This document shows, piece by piece, positions 42,598 through 55,100 of a DNA stretch of 64,000 nucleotides (position 1 is the first letter of the stretch; the number at the start of each line of letters is the position of its first letter). The notes below the pieces were generated by a model. That model was not told the DNA's origin and made no database searches. It worked only from the letters and a program-made list of their open reading frames with translations. The stretch is taken from the NCBI RefSeq assembly GCF_932294415.1, contig NC_065538.1, forward strand, positions 81,949,453 to 82,013,452, in the 5' to 3' direction. The position numbers and the translations under genes were made by a program. Origin of the DNA: Quercus robur. Taxonomy: Eukaryota > Streptophyta > Magnoliopsida > Fagales > Fagaceae.

Positions 42598-45500
42598 AGA
42601 TGCTGCTTTTCATAAAGATGATTTCTAATGATTATGGTCACTTTGTTACTTTCGGCACAAAATGCTGACATGGTAAAGACTGCTTCTTTGAATTGAAGTT
42701 CCGGACTTTACTCCTGTTGCCTTGAGTTGAAAAGTGAAAAGTTACTACTCACTTTTACTATTTACTGTTACTGTTCACTAAACTTTTTCTACCTATATAA
42801 GGGGGATGTCCCTTATGTTTAGACCCAGAATTTTCTTCGAGAGTTTTCTTTAGAGAATTCCTTCAGGAGAGTTCCTTTTCAGCATAGTTCTCTTCTTTAG
42901 GATTTTCCTCTAGAATTTCCTCTACTACTTTCCTACAAATCTTGTAACTAGAACTAGTTTCAAGTCTTGTACCTGTTGAAATCCTATAACTACTACTACG
43001 GTAAGTACTGTTGTTTATTTTCAATAATAACTACTTTTAGCTTTGTGTTTAATATACTTGTTACTACCACCTTCTTGGCTGGTTCTATTTTAATTATTTT
43101 ATTTTCAAATTGCTGCTACTGCCTTCTTGGCTGGTTTTACTTTGATAACACAGCGCTGAAGGTGGAAGCACAACAAAAGAAATATATATATACACACACA
43201 CACGTCAGTGGCAACATATTCATGCTCAGAAGTTATATATTTTCCAACTTATTTGTTATGTTATACAACAAATTATAGAAGTTGATCAGCTGGTTAACAA
43301 CAAAGTCAATCGGATTTTCAGAATGAGAACAAAGAACAAACCTGATTGGTGTCTTCTGTTCGTACTGTCACATCATCAATTAATAAAATTTTGGGCAAGT
43401 CAGTGAGGTCTGCAGTATAGGTGAGTGACGATGGAGCAAAAGACTGGACAAAGGCAGGTTGCTTCAGCCATTCTTTTGACATATATGAACCTTTGTATCC
43501 ATATTTCGTTAGTGTCTCCACAAACTTATCTTCAAACTTCTTCCCATCTGACCATTTGACCTGTTGTACAAGCTTAAATTTGAGAGTTTGTAGAGGTGTT
43601 GGCTACATAGTTTATTGATGAAATATAAAGGAGATACATGATCACTATCTAATTTATTCAAGTAAGCCCACATGAGAGCACCAAAAACGTATGAGTTGAA
43701 TTGATATAGCTTTCATGCTTCCAAGTATGATGATAACACAAGGAAAATCACTTACATGCTTATTGATAAAAACTGGATTCTTTATCTCTGGATATATTCC
43801 AACAACTCTTTGTGCATTCAGTGCAATTGATATGTACTCTTCGAAGGTGATAATTGGAAACTTCCCTGGAAAAAAGATGATGAATTGATACATAAGAAAT
43901 TATAGTCAATCAATGAGATAGTTTTAGTACTCTTAGGATTTGTTTGGATATCGCTTTTTGTTAAAAATTGAAAACTGAAAATACTGTAATAAAATAATTT
44001 TTAAATGTGTGAATAGTACCGTGAGACCCATTTTTAATAAAAATTTTGCTGAAAAAAGAGGTTTGTGGGTCCTATGTACTATTCACAGGACCCAAGTTTG
44101 GATGCAAACGCTAGACGCATTTGCTATCTAAACGCACACTTAAAAAGAATTTACATACATTATTAATAATGCAGACATAGAAGTTACTTATACTCTAAAT
44201 CATCTTAATTCAAACTAAACTCAATTAACCTTTTCATATTATATTTAACCAAGTTATGGCTTTTCATTTCACTCAAAAACACAAGAATAAAATTTAAAAA
44301 GGTTTTAATGAGTTTAAACTTGCATTAGGCAGTTTGGACATTGCTATCACGAAGCCAAGAGTTGTGCAAACTTCCTAGCAAAGAAGGGGATTTCTCAGGA
44401 TAGAGATTTTATTTTGTATGTTGATCCTCCTATGGACATTTTAGAGCTTATACGCTCGGACAGCATTGGGTTGTATCATAACAGGCTCTGTCCTGATACT
44501 AGGGAAATTATTCTGTACTTCCGGAGTACCATAAATACGTACTCCCTTCTCTCACATGAATGGTGGGTCCCACTAATTAAATTCATGGTAGGACCCACCA
44601 TTCATGTGAGAGGAGAGAATACGCATTTATGATACTCCAGGAGTACCTAATAATTTTCCCTGATTACTATGGTTTCCCCTTAGTTTCTTTAATGCATTTT
44701 CCTGTTTATCAAAAAAAAAAAAAAAAAAAAAAAAAACTTTTACCATGTGACTATTATATGAAAGAGAAGAAAGCACTACAAGACAAGACGTGACAATTAA
44801 TTATGTCTATGAATATTTTTATTAAGTAATTAATAGTATTTAATAGAGGAAACCAAAAGCATACTTAAATTAGAGGATATTAACAGGTGTAGCTTAAGAA
44901 AATGTATCATATTTACTAAAAGATAGAAGGGAAACGAACCATTATATTGTTGATCTCTAAAACTGAATCGTTGATTCACCCTTAGTAACTTCAATTCTTC
45001 CAGTGTAAAATCAACTACACAAAATCAAAGTTAGCTAGAGTTAGATTGATGAATTGTAACTTATGTTCGAGACAATATATGAAATAGCTTTGATACATAC
45101 CTACAAACCACCCAGTCATGTTCACACCTTGGAACTCATAGGTTCTTTTTCGATCAGCAAACTGACTAAAGTTTGCAATATTTGTTCTATTATCAAGATC
45201 AAGTGTTACATCGTGGGAGCATATCAAGGCACCATCTTTAGTGGCGAGGATGTCTGTTTCTATGAAATCTGCCCCCTCTTCGATAGCTCTCTGTAGTGAC
45301 CAGATAAAGTTTTAGGACCATTCATTATTGCACAGAAAAATTACAAGATATAAAATGATACATAAAAATAACATAAAATTCCAATTTGGGAACAAATTCA
45401 TGGCAGAGCACAAAAGGAGGCAGCTTGGTAACATAAAATCCATGTAATTTGGCAACTCTTTAACTTGATATAATACATTAACAGCGTTATTTTATAGGCC

Positions 45501-46138
45501 TTGTATAAAACATATAGAAGATGAAATATTAACAAATGAGGAATCTTAGCCAGAACTCTAGGGTCTGTTTAGTTAGGCATTCTGAGAGCTTAAAAGAGCG
45601 TTTTTTAAAACCCAAAACTCTGTTTTTGCAACCATAACTTGTAACTTTTCAACAAACGCTAATTTTAAACTCAAAACACCGTTTTCTAACAACTTATACA
45701 GTGCACCCTCAATATCAAAATACATGTAGATAAGAGGCATACCATGTATGCAGCCGTAGTTTCTTCAGGAAACTCCCCATTTGCACCTCGATGAGCAATG
45801 TTATATGGCCGAAATGTTTGTAGGGGCTGTTTATCAGAATCATGTAATTTGCTTGGGAGTGGTCTTCCAACACATCCCCCAATAGTTAGCAGAATTAGAA
45901 AAGGGACAAGAACAAGGCCTGTCAAGTGCACAACATCAATGTTCAAAATAATTTTCTTCAAGCTAAAACAGAATTTTAGCTTAGACTATTTTATCCAATT
46001 CCAAAATAAAAGAAAGAAAATAGAAACAAAACAATGTGATTAACTTAGCCAATCCAATGAAAGAAGGAAAAGAGAAAACAAAATTGAATTTATGAAAAAA
46101 AAAAAAAAAAAAAAAAAAAACTTACTAGACGAAGACAT
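41751..46138 (-). CDS. GDPD6: Glycerophosphodiester phosphodiesterase, GDPD5/6 type
   Basis: Seven exons are clear on the minus strand: 45743-45962, 45101-45290, 44940-45014, 43756-43865, 43342-43560, 42021-42176 and 41751-41930. Together they give about 382 residues, near the usual length. After a hydrophobic signal-like segment (VHLTGLVLVPFLILLTIGG) comes the catalytic HRGANGEFPEETTAAY, then FIETDILATKDGALICSHD with the metal-binding E and D. Later blocks are GIYPEIKNP and HPYTFRNE, and GIDGLFTDF near the end, all typical of GDPD. The enzyme splits glycerophosphodiesters into glycerol-3-phosphate and an alcohol during phospholipid recycling; secretion or vacuolar targeting is inferred. A short exon with an ATG at 46138 is likely but its phase does not fit (see findings). 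GDPD5 cannot be excluded. Confidence 0.85.
42582..43170. other. Possible LTR-derived insert in GDPD intron
   Basis: Downstream of a TA repeat, a stretch with CTATATAAGGGGGATGTCCC (TATA-like, about 42795) and T/C-rich leader-like DNA resembles a U3-R-U5 region. I could not fix its ends or find a target duplication. Confidence 0.3.
43937..44140. mobile_element. MITE copy in GDPD intron
   Basis: Ends read GTTTGGATATCGC and, inverted, GTTTAGATAGC. The interior (GAATAGTACCGTGAGACCCA) matches DNA at 41460-41510. Boundaries approximate. Confidence 0.4.
44310..44740 (+). pseudogene. 5'-truncated LINE 3' end (RNase H remnant) in GDPD intron
   Basis: The plus strand reads the end of an RNase H domain (CANFLAKKGISQDRDFILYV) and a C-terminal tail (DPPMDILELIRSDS), then a 3' UTR ending TGTTTATC and a poly(A) run. 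It is split by a 159-bp MITE and runs opposite to the host gene. Confidence 0.7.
44502..44660. mobile_element. Palindromic MITE nested in the LINE fragment
   Basis: Arms of about 65 bp are near-perfect inverted copies (GGGAAATTATTCTGTACTTC against GGGAAAATTATTAGGTACTC; both then share TCTCACATGAATGGTGGG). TGATACTA (44494-44501) and TGATTACTA (44661-44669) look like an 8-9 bp duplication with one indel, fitting hAT or Mutator. Confidence 0.7.
45560..45705. mobile_element. MITE-like insert in GDPD intron
   Basis: GGGTCTGTTTAGTTAGGC at the left resembles TIR starts of Harbinger/hAT MITEs. The right end was not resolved. Confidence 0.3.
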
Positions 46139-46196
46139 TTTGCTTTTTCTTTCCCACTTTAAAGAAATTGATTGCGTAGTTTGAACTGTGTTCTAC

Positions 46197-46206
46197 ATTT
46201 ATATAG
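46197..46206 (-). promoter_or_regulatory. TATA box of the GDPD gene
   Basis: Minus strand reads CTATATAAAT about 60 bases before the ATG at 46138, good plant core-promoter spacing. Confidence 0.6.
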
Positions 46207-46307
46207 AGCAATTTTGAAGGGTCTGTTAGCTGTATCAGTTGTAGGATTTGATGGGCTGGATGTTAGGAGTATTCCTTTATTTTTGAATGTTAGGAGCTTT
46301 TTATAGA

Positions 46308-46463
46308 AGAATGTTATGCCGACAACATTTTCATACCAAATTATATGTGGTAAGTTGTTAGTTCTAATTTAAATTCATAACTGAAATTACCTTTTTGCTC
46401 ATTAGTAAAAATCCACTAATAACCTGCCATTTAAAACTTGCTGTGAAAATGTTATGAACATAA
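46308..46463. mobile_element. Foldback MITE near the GDPD promoter
   Basis: AATGTTATGCCGACAACATT at the left and the inverted AATTATGTTCATAACATTTT at the right form a foldback about 155 bp long. Related in sequence to the element at 50104-50299 (both carry ACAACATTTTCAC-like ends). Confidence 0.45.
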
Positions 46464-46644
46464 TTTTTTTTTTTTACTCTTTTTTTTATAGGATATATAT
46501 TTTTAAATAGTTACAATATGTTACTAAGCTTTAAGGATGAAAATGTACCAATTAAGCTACAAAGTACAAACCCTTTAAACTTTTTTTTATATTTTTATAT
46601 TTATAGGAGATGATAGGAAAAGTTATCATGTGTATTGTATTGTA

Positions 46645-47067
46645 TCTATACTATATATAAGAGGATTCCCCTCTTTCAATTAGATTTTTATAAGGTTCAA
46701 AAATGCGCTCATTAATGAAGGGTAACTTCATTTAGAAATAGGGTCAAAATCTCAAATAACAAATTTCATTTTGAATTCAAAAAAAGAATTCCTAAGATTT
46801 AGGATTTCATTTAGAAATAGGGTTATAAATCTCAAATAACAAATTTTATTTTGAATTCAAAAAAAGAATTCCTAAAATTTAGGATTTTTTTCCTTTCATG
46901 TTCAAAAAAGAAATTACAGTTACTGCTTATCTCTAAAGTTTGTCATTTTTATTTGTTTGAAAAATAAAATATATATTTCTAAATATAATAGATGCAAATT
47001 ATTAACCTTTATCTAAAAAAGTAGAAGCGCCTTTGAACACGCGCGTGAGCGTGTGCTCAGAGGCTAG
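46645..47067 (+). mobile_element. Small non-autonomous Helitron, 423 bp
   Basis: Starts TCTATACTATATATAAGAGG after A and ends CTAG before T, matching Helitron insertion between A and T with TC...CTRR ends. A hairpin (ACACGC loop GCGTGA then GCGTGT) lies nine bases before CTAG. Inside is a 79-bp tandem duplication (46727-46884). No Rep/helicase. Confidence 0.75.
46727..46884. repeat. 79-bp tandem duplication inside the Helitron
   Basis: TTCATTTAGAAATAGGG begins both copies (46727, 46806), which end in AAAAAAGAATTCCTAA. Confidence 0.75.
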
Positions 47068-48693
47068 TATATTATATTAAAATTCCTAGGTTTTTTGTTT
47101 ATTATTAAAATTCCTATGATTTGTGTTCATGAAAGCACCAAAACTGTGGCCATGGGCGGCGTTACTTTATGTTCATGGGGTTCAATTGAACTCCTTGGCT
47201 TGATTTTTTTTTTTTTATTTAAAATTTATATATAAATTTTTTTATTAATATAATTTACTCCTGAAGATATGTTTGTACACTTTGGCTTAAATCTTGCACA
47301 CCTTAACCACATATCAACTCAGCCCAAAATCAAAAAATAACATAGATCACAGGTCTCTCTAAGAGTAAAAAGAGAATGTTTGTAAGTCGTAGATGTCTCT
47401 TTTTATTATAAATTTATATTATATGTGTGTGAGTGTGTGTCTAATACTGATTGTGTGTGTTATTTTTTATTATGTTATTTGTGTGAATTATGATGTATGT
47501 GAATGTGTGTTGTGTACTACAAATATAATATAACTTTATATAAAATAATTAAAAAATAGGGAGGATTTGTTATATGTGTGTATATTATTATCATGTTATA
47601 ATAACTTTTTGTTATAAAGTTAGTGATTCAAGAACCAAAATAGTAAAATTAGTAATTGTTTAAGTATTTTATTAGTTATGTAGATACTCAGTGTATTATT
47701 TATGTATGGATGAATGTGGCTGTGTGGGCCAATTTAATACAGTGACAATGGGTTGAGTTTTGTTATTTAATTTGAAATAATTTTGTATAAAAATAATGAC
47801 AAATAGATAATGACAACTTTATAATAATTAAAAATGTTATACAAACTTAATAAAATAAAATGGTCACACTTACCAACATTAACAATAAATAATGAGAATT
47901 AATAATAAATTATATTGTAAAGATTTTAAAATATGAAAACTCAGAAGAAAATTGTAAAACTTTATATATTTGCATTTTTTTTTGTCGATAACTCAATATA
48001 TTCAAATTATTTTTTTTTATTAAATTTTGTTTGGTTCAAGTTTCTTAATGACCCTCCCAACAAAATTTCTAGAGCTGCCATTGACCGTGGCTGAGGCGTG
48101 TTGAATAAAAATCCTACTAGAACTATAACTCTTCCACCTTAGACTAGTTATAATATGTAATCTACATCTATACTATTATCTTTATTCCACGTCTACTATC
48201 TATACTTATATAGATGTACTTTATTGAAAGTAAAAAAACTTATTGATAAATATTCTTACTAGTTACTATGGCTTTCCAGCCTTTGACTCAAAGTTTTGAA
48301 TGCCCAAAAATATCCTCACATTCGCCTAATGATATTCTAAAAAGTTTAATCACTAAGGTCAATTAAGTAAAACTACTCATTTCCAAAATCCTAAATTTTA
48401 GCCTCTTTTATTTCTACCCTTTTTAATATTTAAATTTACATTCTCTTCTTCTCAAAAAAAAAAAAAAAAAAATACTTTTTTTTTTTTGAATTTCCAAAAC
48501 AAAATGACCGCAAGTTTTCAGCTTCTAAAAATTTTGGGTAACTACCTTCAAAATGTTTTGCATTTCTTTTTTCTTTAAAAAATTATTTTATAAACTATTA
48601 GAAAAATTTTAAAACCAATAATAAATACATTTTGACTCTTCTAAAAAAAAAAAAAAAAAAAACTATGTTTGACAGGTCTCTCTCTTAAAAATT
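47068..48693. other. AT-rich intergenic DNA
   Basis: No gene or bounded element. Poly(A)/poly(T) runs near 48455-48490 and 48640-48660. Confidence 0.5.
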
Positions 48694-48698
48694 ACTTA

Positions 48699-49460
48699 TG
48701 TAAGCGGGTGTAAACACTTAGGCCCAACTAGACTGGAAAGCTTAAGTAATATGGCCCAATGCAATTAATTTATTAGAGAGTGGGCTTCCGAGGTCAACCT
48801 TGATCTGCTTATATGGTTTTAGAAGATAGTATATGGAAAAATATAGCATAAGGTACCAGAGGGTAGCAAGTTCTTTGATTAACACTTTCTCAAGATAGGC
48901 CGAGGAACATAAGTTCATATAATATTCAAGTTTGAATTACAAGATAGTTCTCCACATGAAGTATTTCCTTCCAGTTTTTCGTCCCCTATTTTGAAGGGGT
49001 TTCTTTTCTTTATATATTCAGTTGAATTGCATCCTAGCCCTTCATTTGTATAGTCATTAACATTCCTTTGGATACTTGTCTCATCAACATTTTGCTGGAA
49101 GTGGAAAAATGTGTTGCAATCTATGAGGATATTGTTCAGGAGTCATTCCTTCATTAATGCAGCCAGTTTAGTTGGTGTATTACATTGAATGTGGAGGTGA
49201 TGAATACTTTATTTGGATTTCTCTTCTTCTTTGCTTGCATGTCTCTACTATCTTCCTTAGTATTTTGTCTTCTGATCAATGCAAGTGGCCTGCTTGAAGT
49301 AATTTGAGGAATGCTTGCTCTTTGGGCTCCTTGGGGACCGACCTCTTCATCTCTCCTTCTCGGATTCTTATCCATGCGTCGAGTTAGCATTGTTGTGTGG
49401 GTGGGCCTCTCCATCTCCTCAAACTGGGCCCATGGGCTTTATTCTGTACTTGGACCCACA
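48699..49460 (+). mobile_element. Solo LTR, 762 bp, with ACTTA target duplication
   Basis: Begins TGTAAGCGGGTG and ends GGACCCACA. ACTTA occurs directly before (48694-48698) and after (49461-49465). A TATA-like TATATAT lies at 49011-49017. No internal retroelement sequence is next to it, so it is what unequal recombination between two LTRs leaves behind. It differs from the two other LTR families in the window. Confidence 0.8.
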
Positions 49461-49465
49461 ACTTA

Positions 49466-50103
49466 ATAAATTAGCACTCTAAAAAAGGTAACTTCCATGA
49501 TTCAAAATACTTTTTTCCCCCTAAACAAAACCATTTTTCTATTTAAATTAAAAATTCAAACTTAAATTAACAACATATCAAAAATAACATTTACTATCCG
49601 AAATACTTATAAATACTCACATTTTACATTGTTTCTTATAAAGCAGTTCAAATTAGTAATTAACAAAACTTTGTTGTTATTATTATTATTATTATTGATA
49701 TTTTTGGTTTTTCTTCTCTATATAAGATCGATTGGGTAGGCTCTTTTTATCTCATCTTATTTGGTTTCAACAAAATGAATAAATGAAAATGAAATTAATT
49801 AGTCTTAGTGTTGAACTCAGTTCAATAAATTTCTTGGCTTTCCAAAAAGCGAGAGAAATCTTTAAACTTCAGCGAGTGTTTTAATGTTAAATTGATACTG
49901 CACATAAGATTCTTAAAAACAAAAACAAAAAACTAGTTAATACTTCACACAATACTCTCACAATGCAAAGGTTGTTAGCAACGCAATTGCCACTGCCTTG
50001 GCTTGCAAAAATTGCCCATCATATACGCCAATATGGGTTGGTGTCCGGCGGGACCAAAAGTAATAAGGAGGGTATGTACCACTATTCTATTAGATTAGTA
50101 ATA
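49466..50103. other. AT-rich intergenic DNA
   Basis: ATT repeat near 49676-49697. No gene is supported. Confidence 0.5.
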
Positions 50104-50299
50104 ATGAGAAATGATATGTCCATAATATTTTCACAATATTTTTATAATAAATTCTAAGTGGCAGATTGTTACTGGTTATTATTGTTTGGGCAAAAAAGTA
50201 ATCTTAGTGTTAGGTTCAAATTTTGAACTAATATCAACTAACCACCTATGATTTATTATGAAAACGTTGTGAAAATGTTGTGGACGTAGCACCTCTCAT
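50104..50299. mobile_element. Stowaway-like foldback MITE, 196 bp
   Basis: ATGAGAAATGATATGTCCAT at the left and, inverted, ATGAGAGGTGCTACGTCCAC at the right; the similarity continues through AATATTTTCACAA. TA is on both sides, as for Tc1/mariner-type MITEs, but the exact duplication is uncertain. Confidence 0.65.
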
Positions 50300-50867
50300 T
50301 AAATTATCATCATTCTTAAAAAATAAAAAAATATGTGGAATATACTATATAAGTAAATTTTTAATTTTTTTAACAAAAATATTATTTTAGTCCCTACATT
50401 TTAGGGTCATATTCAATTTGGTTATTATTTTGGTAGCAGTCAATTTGGTCAATGTTATTTTCAATTTATAATCAATTTGGTCTCTATCATTACTTCCAAA
50501 ATGTAGGAACCAAATTCACCATAATCATTAAAAAATAAAAATTAGATAAAAGTCCAATGCAAAAGTTTCCTTAAAAAAAAAAAAAAACACCACATGCAAA
50601 AATTCTAAATTTCTAACTTCCTTATAATTGCTTTTGTTAAAACTACTGTCAACATGACTCATGTAAAATTTGAAGAGAACAAGAATGGTGGGGTCGGTTG
50701 GAAAATCCCTCATTTCACCCTTTTCCCATCCATTTTCCTTTTCTTTTTTCATCCTTCCTCTTTCACCCCAATCAAATATAATGTAAGAGTTGAGCTTAAG
50801 TTATATAGGTTGTAACTTTTGTGAATGTTACACTCCTTAATTAATAACTTTCATGTTTTCGGAATTT

Positions 50868-50904
<37 letters not shown>

Positions 50905-51069
50905 TATACACACACACACAATGCTTGAGTTAATTGATCAAATGGTAAATAATATTAGATTATCATAAAATTTGGCCTATATGTATTAAGAACATAAAAA
51001 ATATGTAATTTAATGGTGAGTTTTAAAATATCAATTAAACAAAAAATTATTAACTAGCATAATATGTAC
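50300..51069. other. AT-rich intergenic DNA
   Basis: A TA repeat (50871-50900) followed by a CA tract. No gene. Confidence 0.5.
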
Positions 51070-52090
51070 TGCAATTGTTCTGTTGGCACTTTGATTTGGA
51101 TGGTTATTAGGGAGGCATACAATCCCTCCAGATTTTCATTGTCAAACTTTGGGGGAGTGGATCATGCATATGATTAGTTCCCCCGAAAACCAGTTGTTAT
51201 CCTTAGATTATTTGGGAAATTGCAAGTTAAACTCAACACATAGAGCTCAATGCTAGAAAATTTGGGCCAAGCAGAAGTCTGAGGGTTTTTTTTATATTTT
51301 TTTTTATGGTAAATATGTCTGAGGGTTAATAAGAGATAGCAGTCTACTTTGCTTGGGATGTTGGTATTCGAGATGCCCATTTTAAAAGTGACTCACTTCT
51401 ACTATTTGATTCTATTAAGGGTTTGAGTTGCCCACCTATGGCCATCTCTAATATTGTTTTTGAGATTTGCCATAGGTTACAAGCTTTTCATTATGTGCAA
51501 GTTTCCCACGTTAGGCAGGAAGGTAATAAACCTGCGCATATTTTTAGCTTAATATGTCAAAGGGTTAGATAGTTTTGTAATTTGGGTAGAGGAGAATCCA
51601 GTTATCATTGAGTCGACTTTGGCTCAAGATGTATTGAATTTATCTTCATTTTAATAAAGTTACTAGTATTTTTTTTATTAAAAATAAACAAATAAATAAA
51701 AGGGAGATAGTAGTTAGGGATTTTATCCAGAAATATTGGCTTCACAAACATAGTGATAGAGAAATTCTGGTCACTTAGAGATGACCTCAAATTAGCCCAT
51801 GGTATGCTGATTTAAATGATCATATTAAAAGTGGATGCCAAATCAGTAAATATTCTAACATCTTCATCTAATGCAACTAACCTTACCCATGTAGTAGTGC
51901 TTTAAATTCTGATTGTAGATCACTTCTCTAATTGTTGGTTGATGCTTGGGGTGTTTATTACCCTAGACTCTATGTTATTAATAATGTTATTAATTTTCCT
52001 TTGTTTTGTTCACAAAAGGTAAGAACATATAGATAAACACCTAGAGATCATTTGGGCTTTGGGAGGACATTGAGTGGGTATTGGTATGTA
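51070..52090 (+). pseudogene. Decayed LINE RNase H fragments
   Basis: About 51290-51570 reads AHFKSDSLLLFDSIKG and VQVSHVRQEGNKPAHIFS, a broken RNase H domain, with stops. About 51825-51945 reads VDAKSVNILTSSSNAT and NSDCRSLL, another RNase H piece from a different LINE. Non-functional. Confidence 0.6.
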
Positions 52091-52144
52091 TCGTGTTTTT
52101 TTTTTTTGATAAGAAACACTTGCATTGCTGAAAAAACAAAGAAA

Positions 52145-55100
52145 CTACATAACATCTTGAAGAAGAGCTTGTTCAAGAAAACAAGGAGTCTCTTCTATCC
52201 AAACTAAAAAATCATCGACACCTAAAGCATGCTTAGCGAGAAGATGGGTTGGACAATTGCCTTGCCGGCGTACATGAGAAAAATCAACATGAAGAAACTC
52301 ATGGGAAGTAGCTACAGAACCATAAATCATAGTAGCAATTGACGAAGGTGGGGGGGAGGCCTCTAAAAGGGCATTGAACACCACCAAAGAATCACCCTCC
52401 ATAATGAAGTCATGAATCAGCAAATCCTTAGCAAATTGCAACCCGACCTCAATTGCCTTTGCCTCCACTTCCACTGCACCAAGAGGGAGTCGAAGCTTCT
52501 TGTTGCAAGCTCCAATTAACGAACCATCTGAGTCCTTGATGATTACACCAATGCCCGCTGACTTCTGAGCAGCAAATACGGCACCGTCAACATTAATCTT
52601 ATACCTACAAGGCGGAGGAGGCATCTAGTGAGTTTGGTTACTTGAGCTCGGTACAGAGGCAGCGCAAACACCTTCTTGGAATTTTGCCAAAAAATCCAAC
52701 GCACTATAAACCACCTGTTGACTTGATTTCTTGGTACCCCCAACTCTGATCTTATTCCAATTATTCCAAATTGCCCAAGCCACCATAACAATCCGTTCAA
52801 TCTTGGTCTGCTCCCAATCGGCTTCCATAACCCCATACCACAACATATCCATAAAAGAATGAAAGTGGACCCGCGAGTTTGATGGAAACAGCTTCGACAC
52901 ATCCCAAACTTCATGAACAAAGGCACAATCCCAGAAAATATGGCTCAATGACTCTACATCTGTATGACATACTTCACATTGTCCATCTAGCAACACCTTC
53001 CTTCTCATGAGGTTCTCTTTGGTGGAAAGAATGTCCTTACAAGCTCTTCATGCAAAGTGGCGAACCTTAGGAGGAATAGCAAGCCCCCAAAGAGTCTTCC
53101 AAAAACGTTTTAGCCTACTACCATCTGAAACAGCCCCCTTCAACCCTTCTTCCTTCATATCCATAGCTATCATGTAGTCACTACGGATAGAGAACCTACC
53201 ATTCGAAGATGGAGCCCAAACCAACCTATCCTCAGGTAAGTGAGAGCTTAGGACCAAACCCAAAATTGCCTCAGCCTCATGCAGTAAGAAAACATCCCAG
53301 ATCAACTCAGTATTCCAAGAACTAGTGTCTTGATCAATAAGCTCACTAACCCGAGCTTTAGCTCCGAGCAGAGAAGGTGGTGAGATCACCTTATACGTCG
53401 AAGAAGTGGGAAGCCATCTATCTTGCCAAATTCGAATGCTCGTCCCATTACCCACTTGCCAATGAATCCCATTACTCACAATACTTTGGGCTGCCATGAT
53501 ACTTCGCCAGGCGAAAGACGGATTGCACCCCACCTTGGCATGAAGAAAATCACAGTTAGGGAAGTAACAAGCTTTAAAGACTCGAAACAACAAGGAATCC
53601 CTACCCACTTGAAGTCTCCACCCTTGCTTGGCCAAAAAAGCTAAGTTGAACTGTTTAAGTTGCTTAAAACCCATACCCCCTAAAGACTTAAGAGTACAAA
53701 GTTTGTCCCAACTAATCCAAGCCATCTTCCTCTATCTTTTTTCTGACCCCACCAAAAATTCCACATCAAGCTCGTCATCTCCTCACAAAGCGAGTCTGGG
53801 ATCTTAAAACAACTCATAGAATATGTTGGTATTGCTTGGGGCACGACCTTGATCAAAATTTCTTTCCCCGCCTTAGAAAGAAGCTTTTCCTTCCAACCTG
53901 CCAACTTCCTAGCCAGTTTTTCCTTAATCTCCTTAAAAGAATTTTTCCTGTTTTTCCCCACTAGCGAAGGTAAACCCAAATACTTCTCATGCTACTTGAT
54001 AACTTTAGCACCAAACATGGACTTTATCTCTTCTTGGACCTTTTGAGCAGTGTTACTACTGAAATATAAGGAAGTTTTGGCCCTATTCAATTGTTGACCT
54101 GAAGCCAATTCATAGACATTTAGAACACACAGTAAAGAGTCACAATTCTCAATGGAAGCTTTATAGAAAATTATACTATCATCTACAAAAAATAAATGAG
54201 ACAAAATAGGATCCTTTCTACACACATAAACACCCTCCATAATCCCATCAATGACTACTTTTTTAATCAAAGCTGAAAGACCTTAAGCACAAAGAAGAAA
54301 CAGATAAGGGGAGAGAAGGTCACCTTGGCAAAGCCCTCTTGAAGGAGTGATATGACCTCACGGCTTACCATTGATTTTGATAGAATAAGTGACTGATGAA
54401 ATACACTGCATCATTAAGCTTCGCCATTGAGGGTGGAAGCCTAATTTCTCCATAATTTTATCCAAAAAAGCTCATTCCACTCTATTATAGGCCTTACACA
54501 TATCAAGCTGCAGGGCCATTTCTCTTGTTTTCCCTATTTTGCGCTGGCTAATGTGATGCATAGTTTCAAAAGCAACTGGAACATTGTCAGTAATAAGTCT
54601 GCCATTGACAAAAGAGCTATGAGTCTTATTAATAATAGATGGGAGTATTTTCTTTAACTTGTTAGCAAGTGTTTTAGCAGCCAATTTGTAGATCACATTA
54701 CACAAGCTAATAGGTCTAAATTTAGTAACTCTTTTTGGCTGATTAATCTTAGGAACCAAGACAATATGAGTGTCATTAAAATTAGGGGGGGGGGGGAGGA
54801 GATACCAAAATTGAGAAACTCAAGCACAGTTTCAGTTACTAAATTTCCCACTGTAGGCCAAAAATTCTGATAAAAGAGAGGGGGTATACCATCAGGACTT
54901 GAAGCCTTTAAAGGGTACATTTGTTTGAGAGCACAGTAAACTTCCTGAGGAAGAAACTCCTTCACTAGACGCCCGTTCATGTTCAGAGTGACCTTGGTTT
55001 GGACTGCATCCAAGATTTCTGAAAAATCCGTGGGGGAGGTGGAAGTAAAAAGTTTGGAGTAGTAATCCTCAAAAACCTTAGCAACAGCTGGTTCATTATC

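Noticed and set aside
44414..44632. Separate small plus-strand gene in the GDPD intron
   Set aside because: It is the C-terminal end of a LINE RNase H region running into a nested MITE.
49154..49414. 86-residue minus-strand protein
   Set aside because: Inside the solo LTR and without a known domain.
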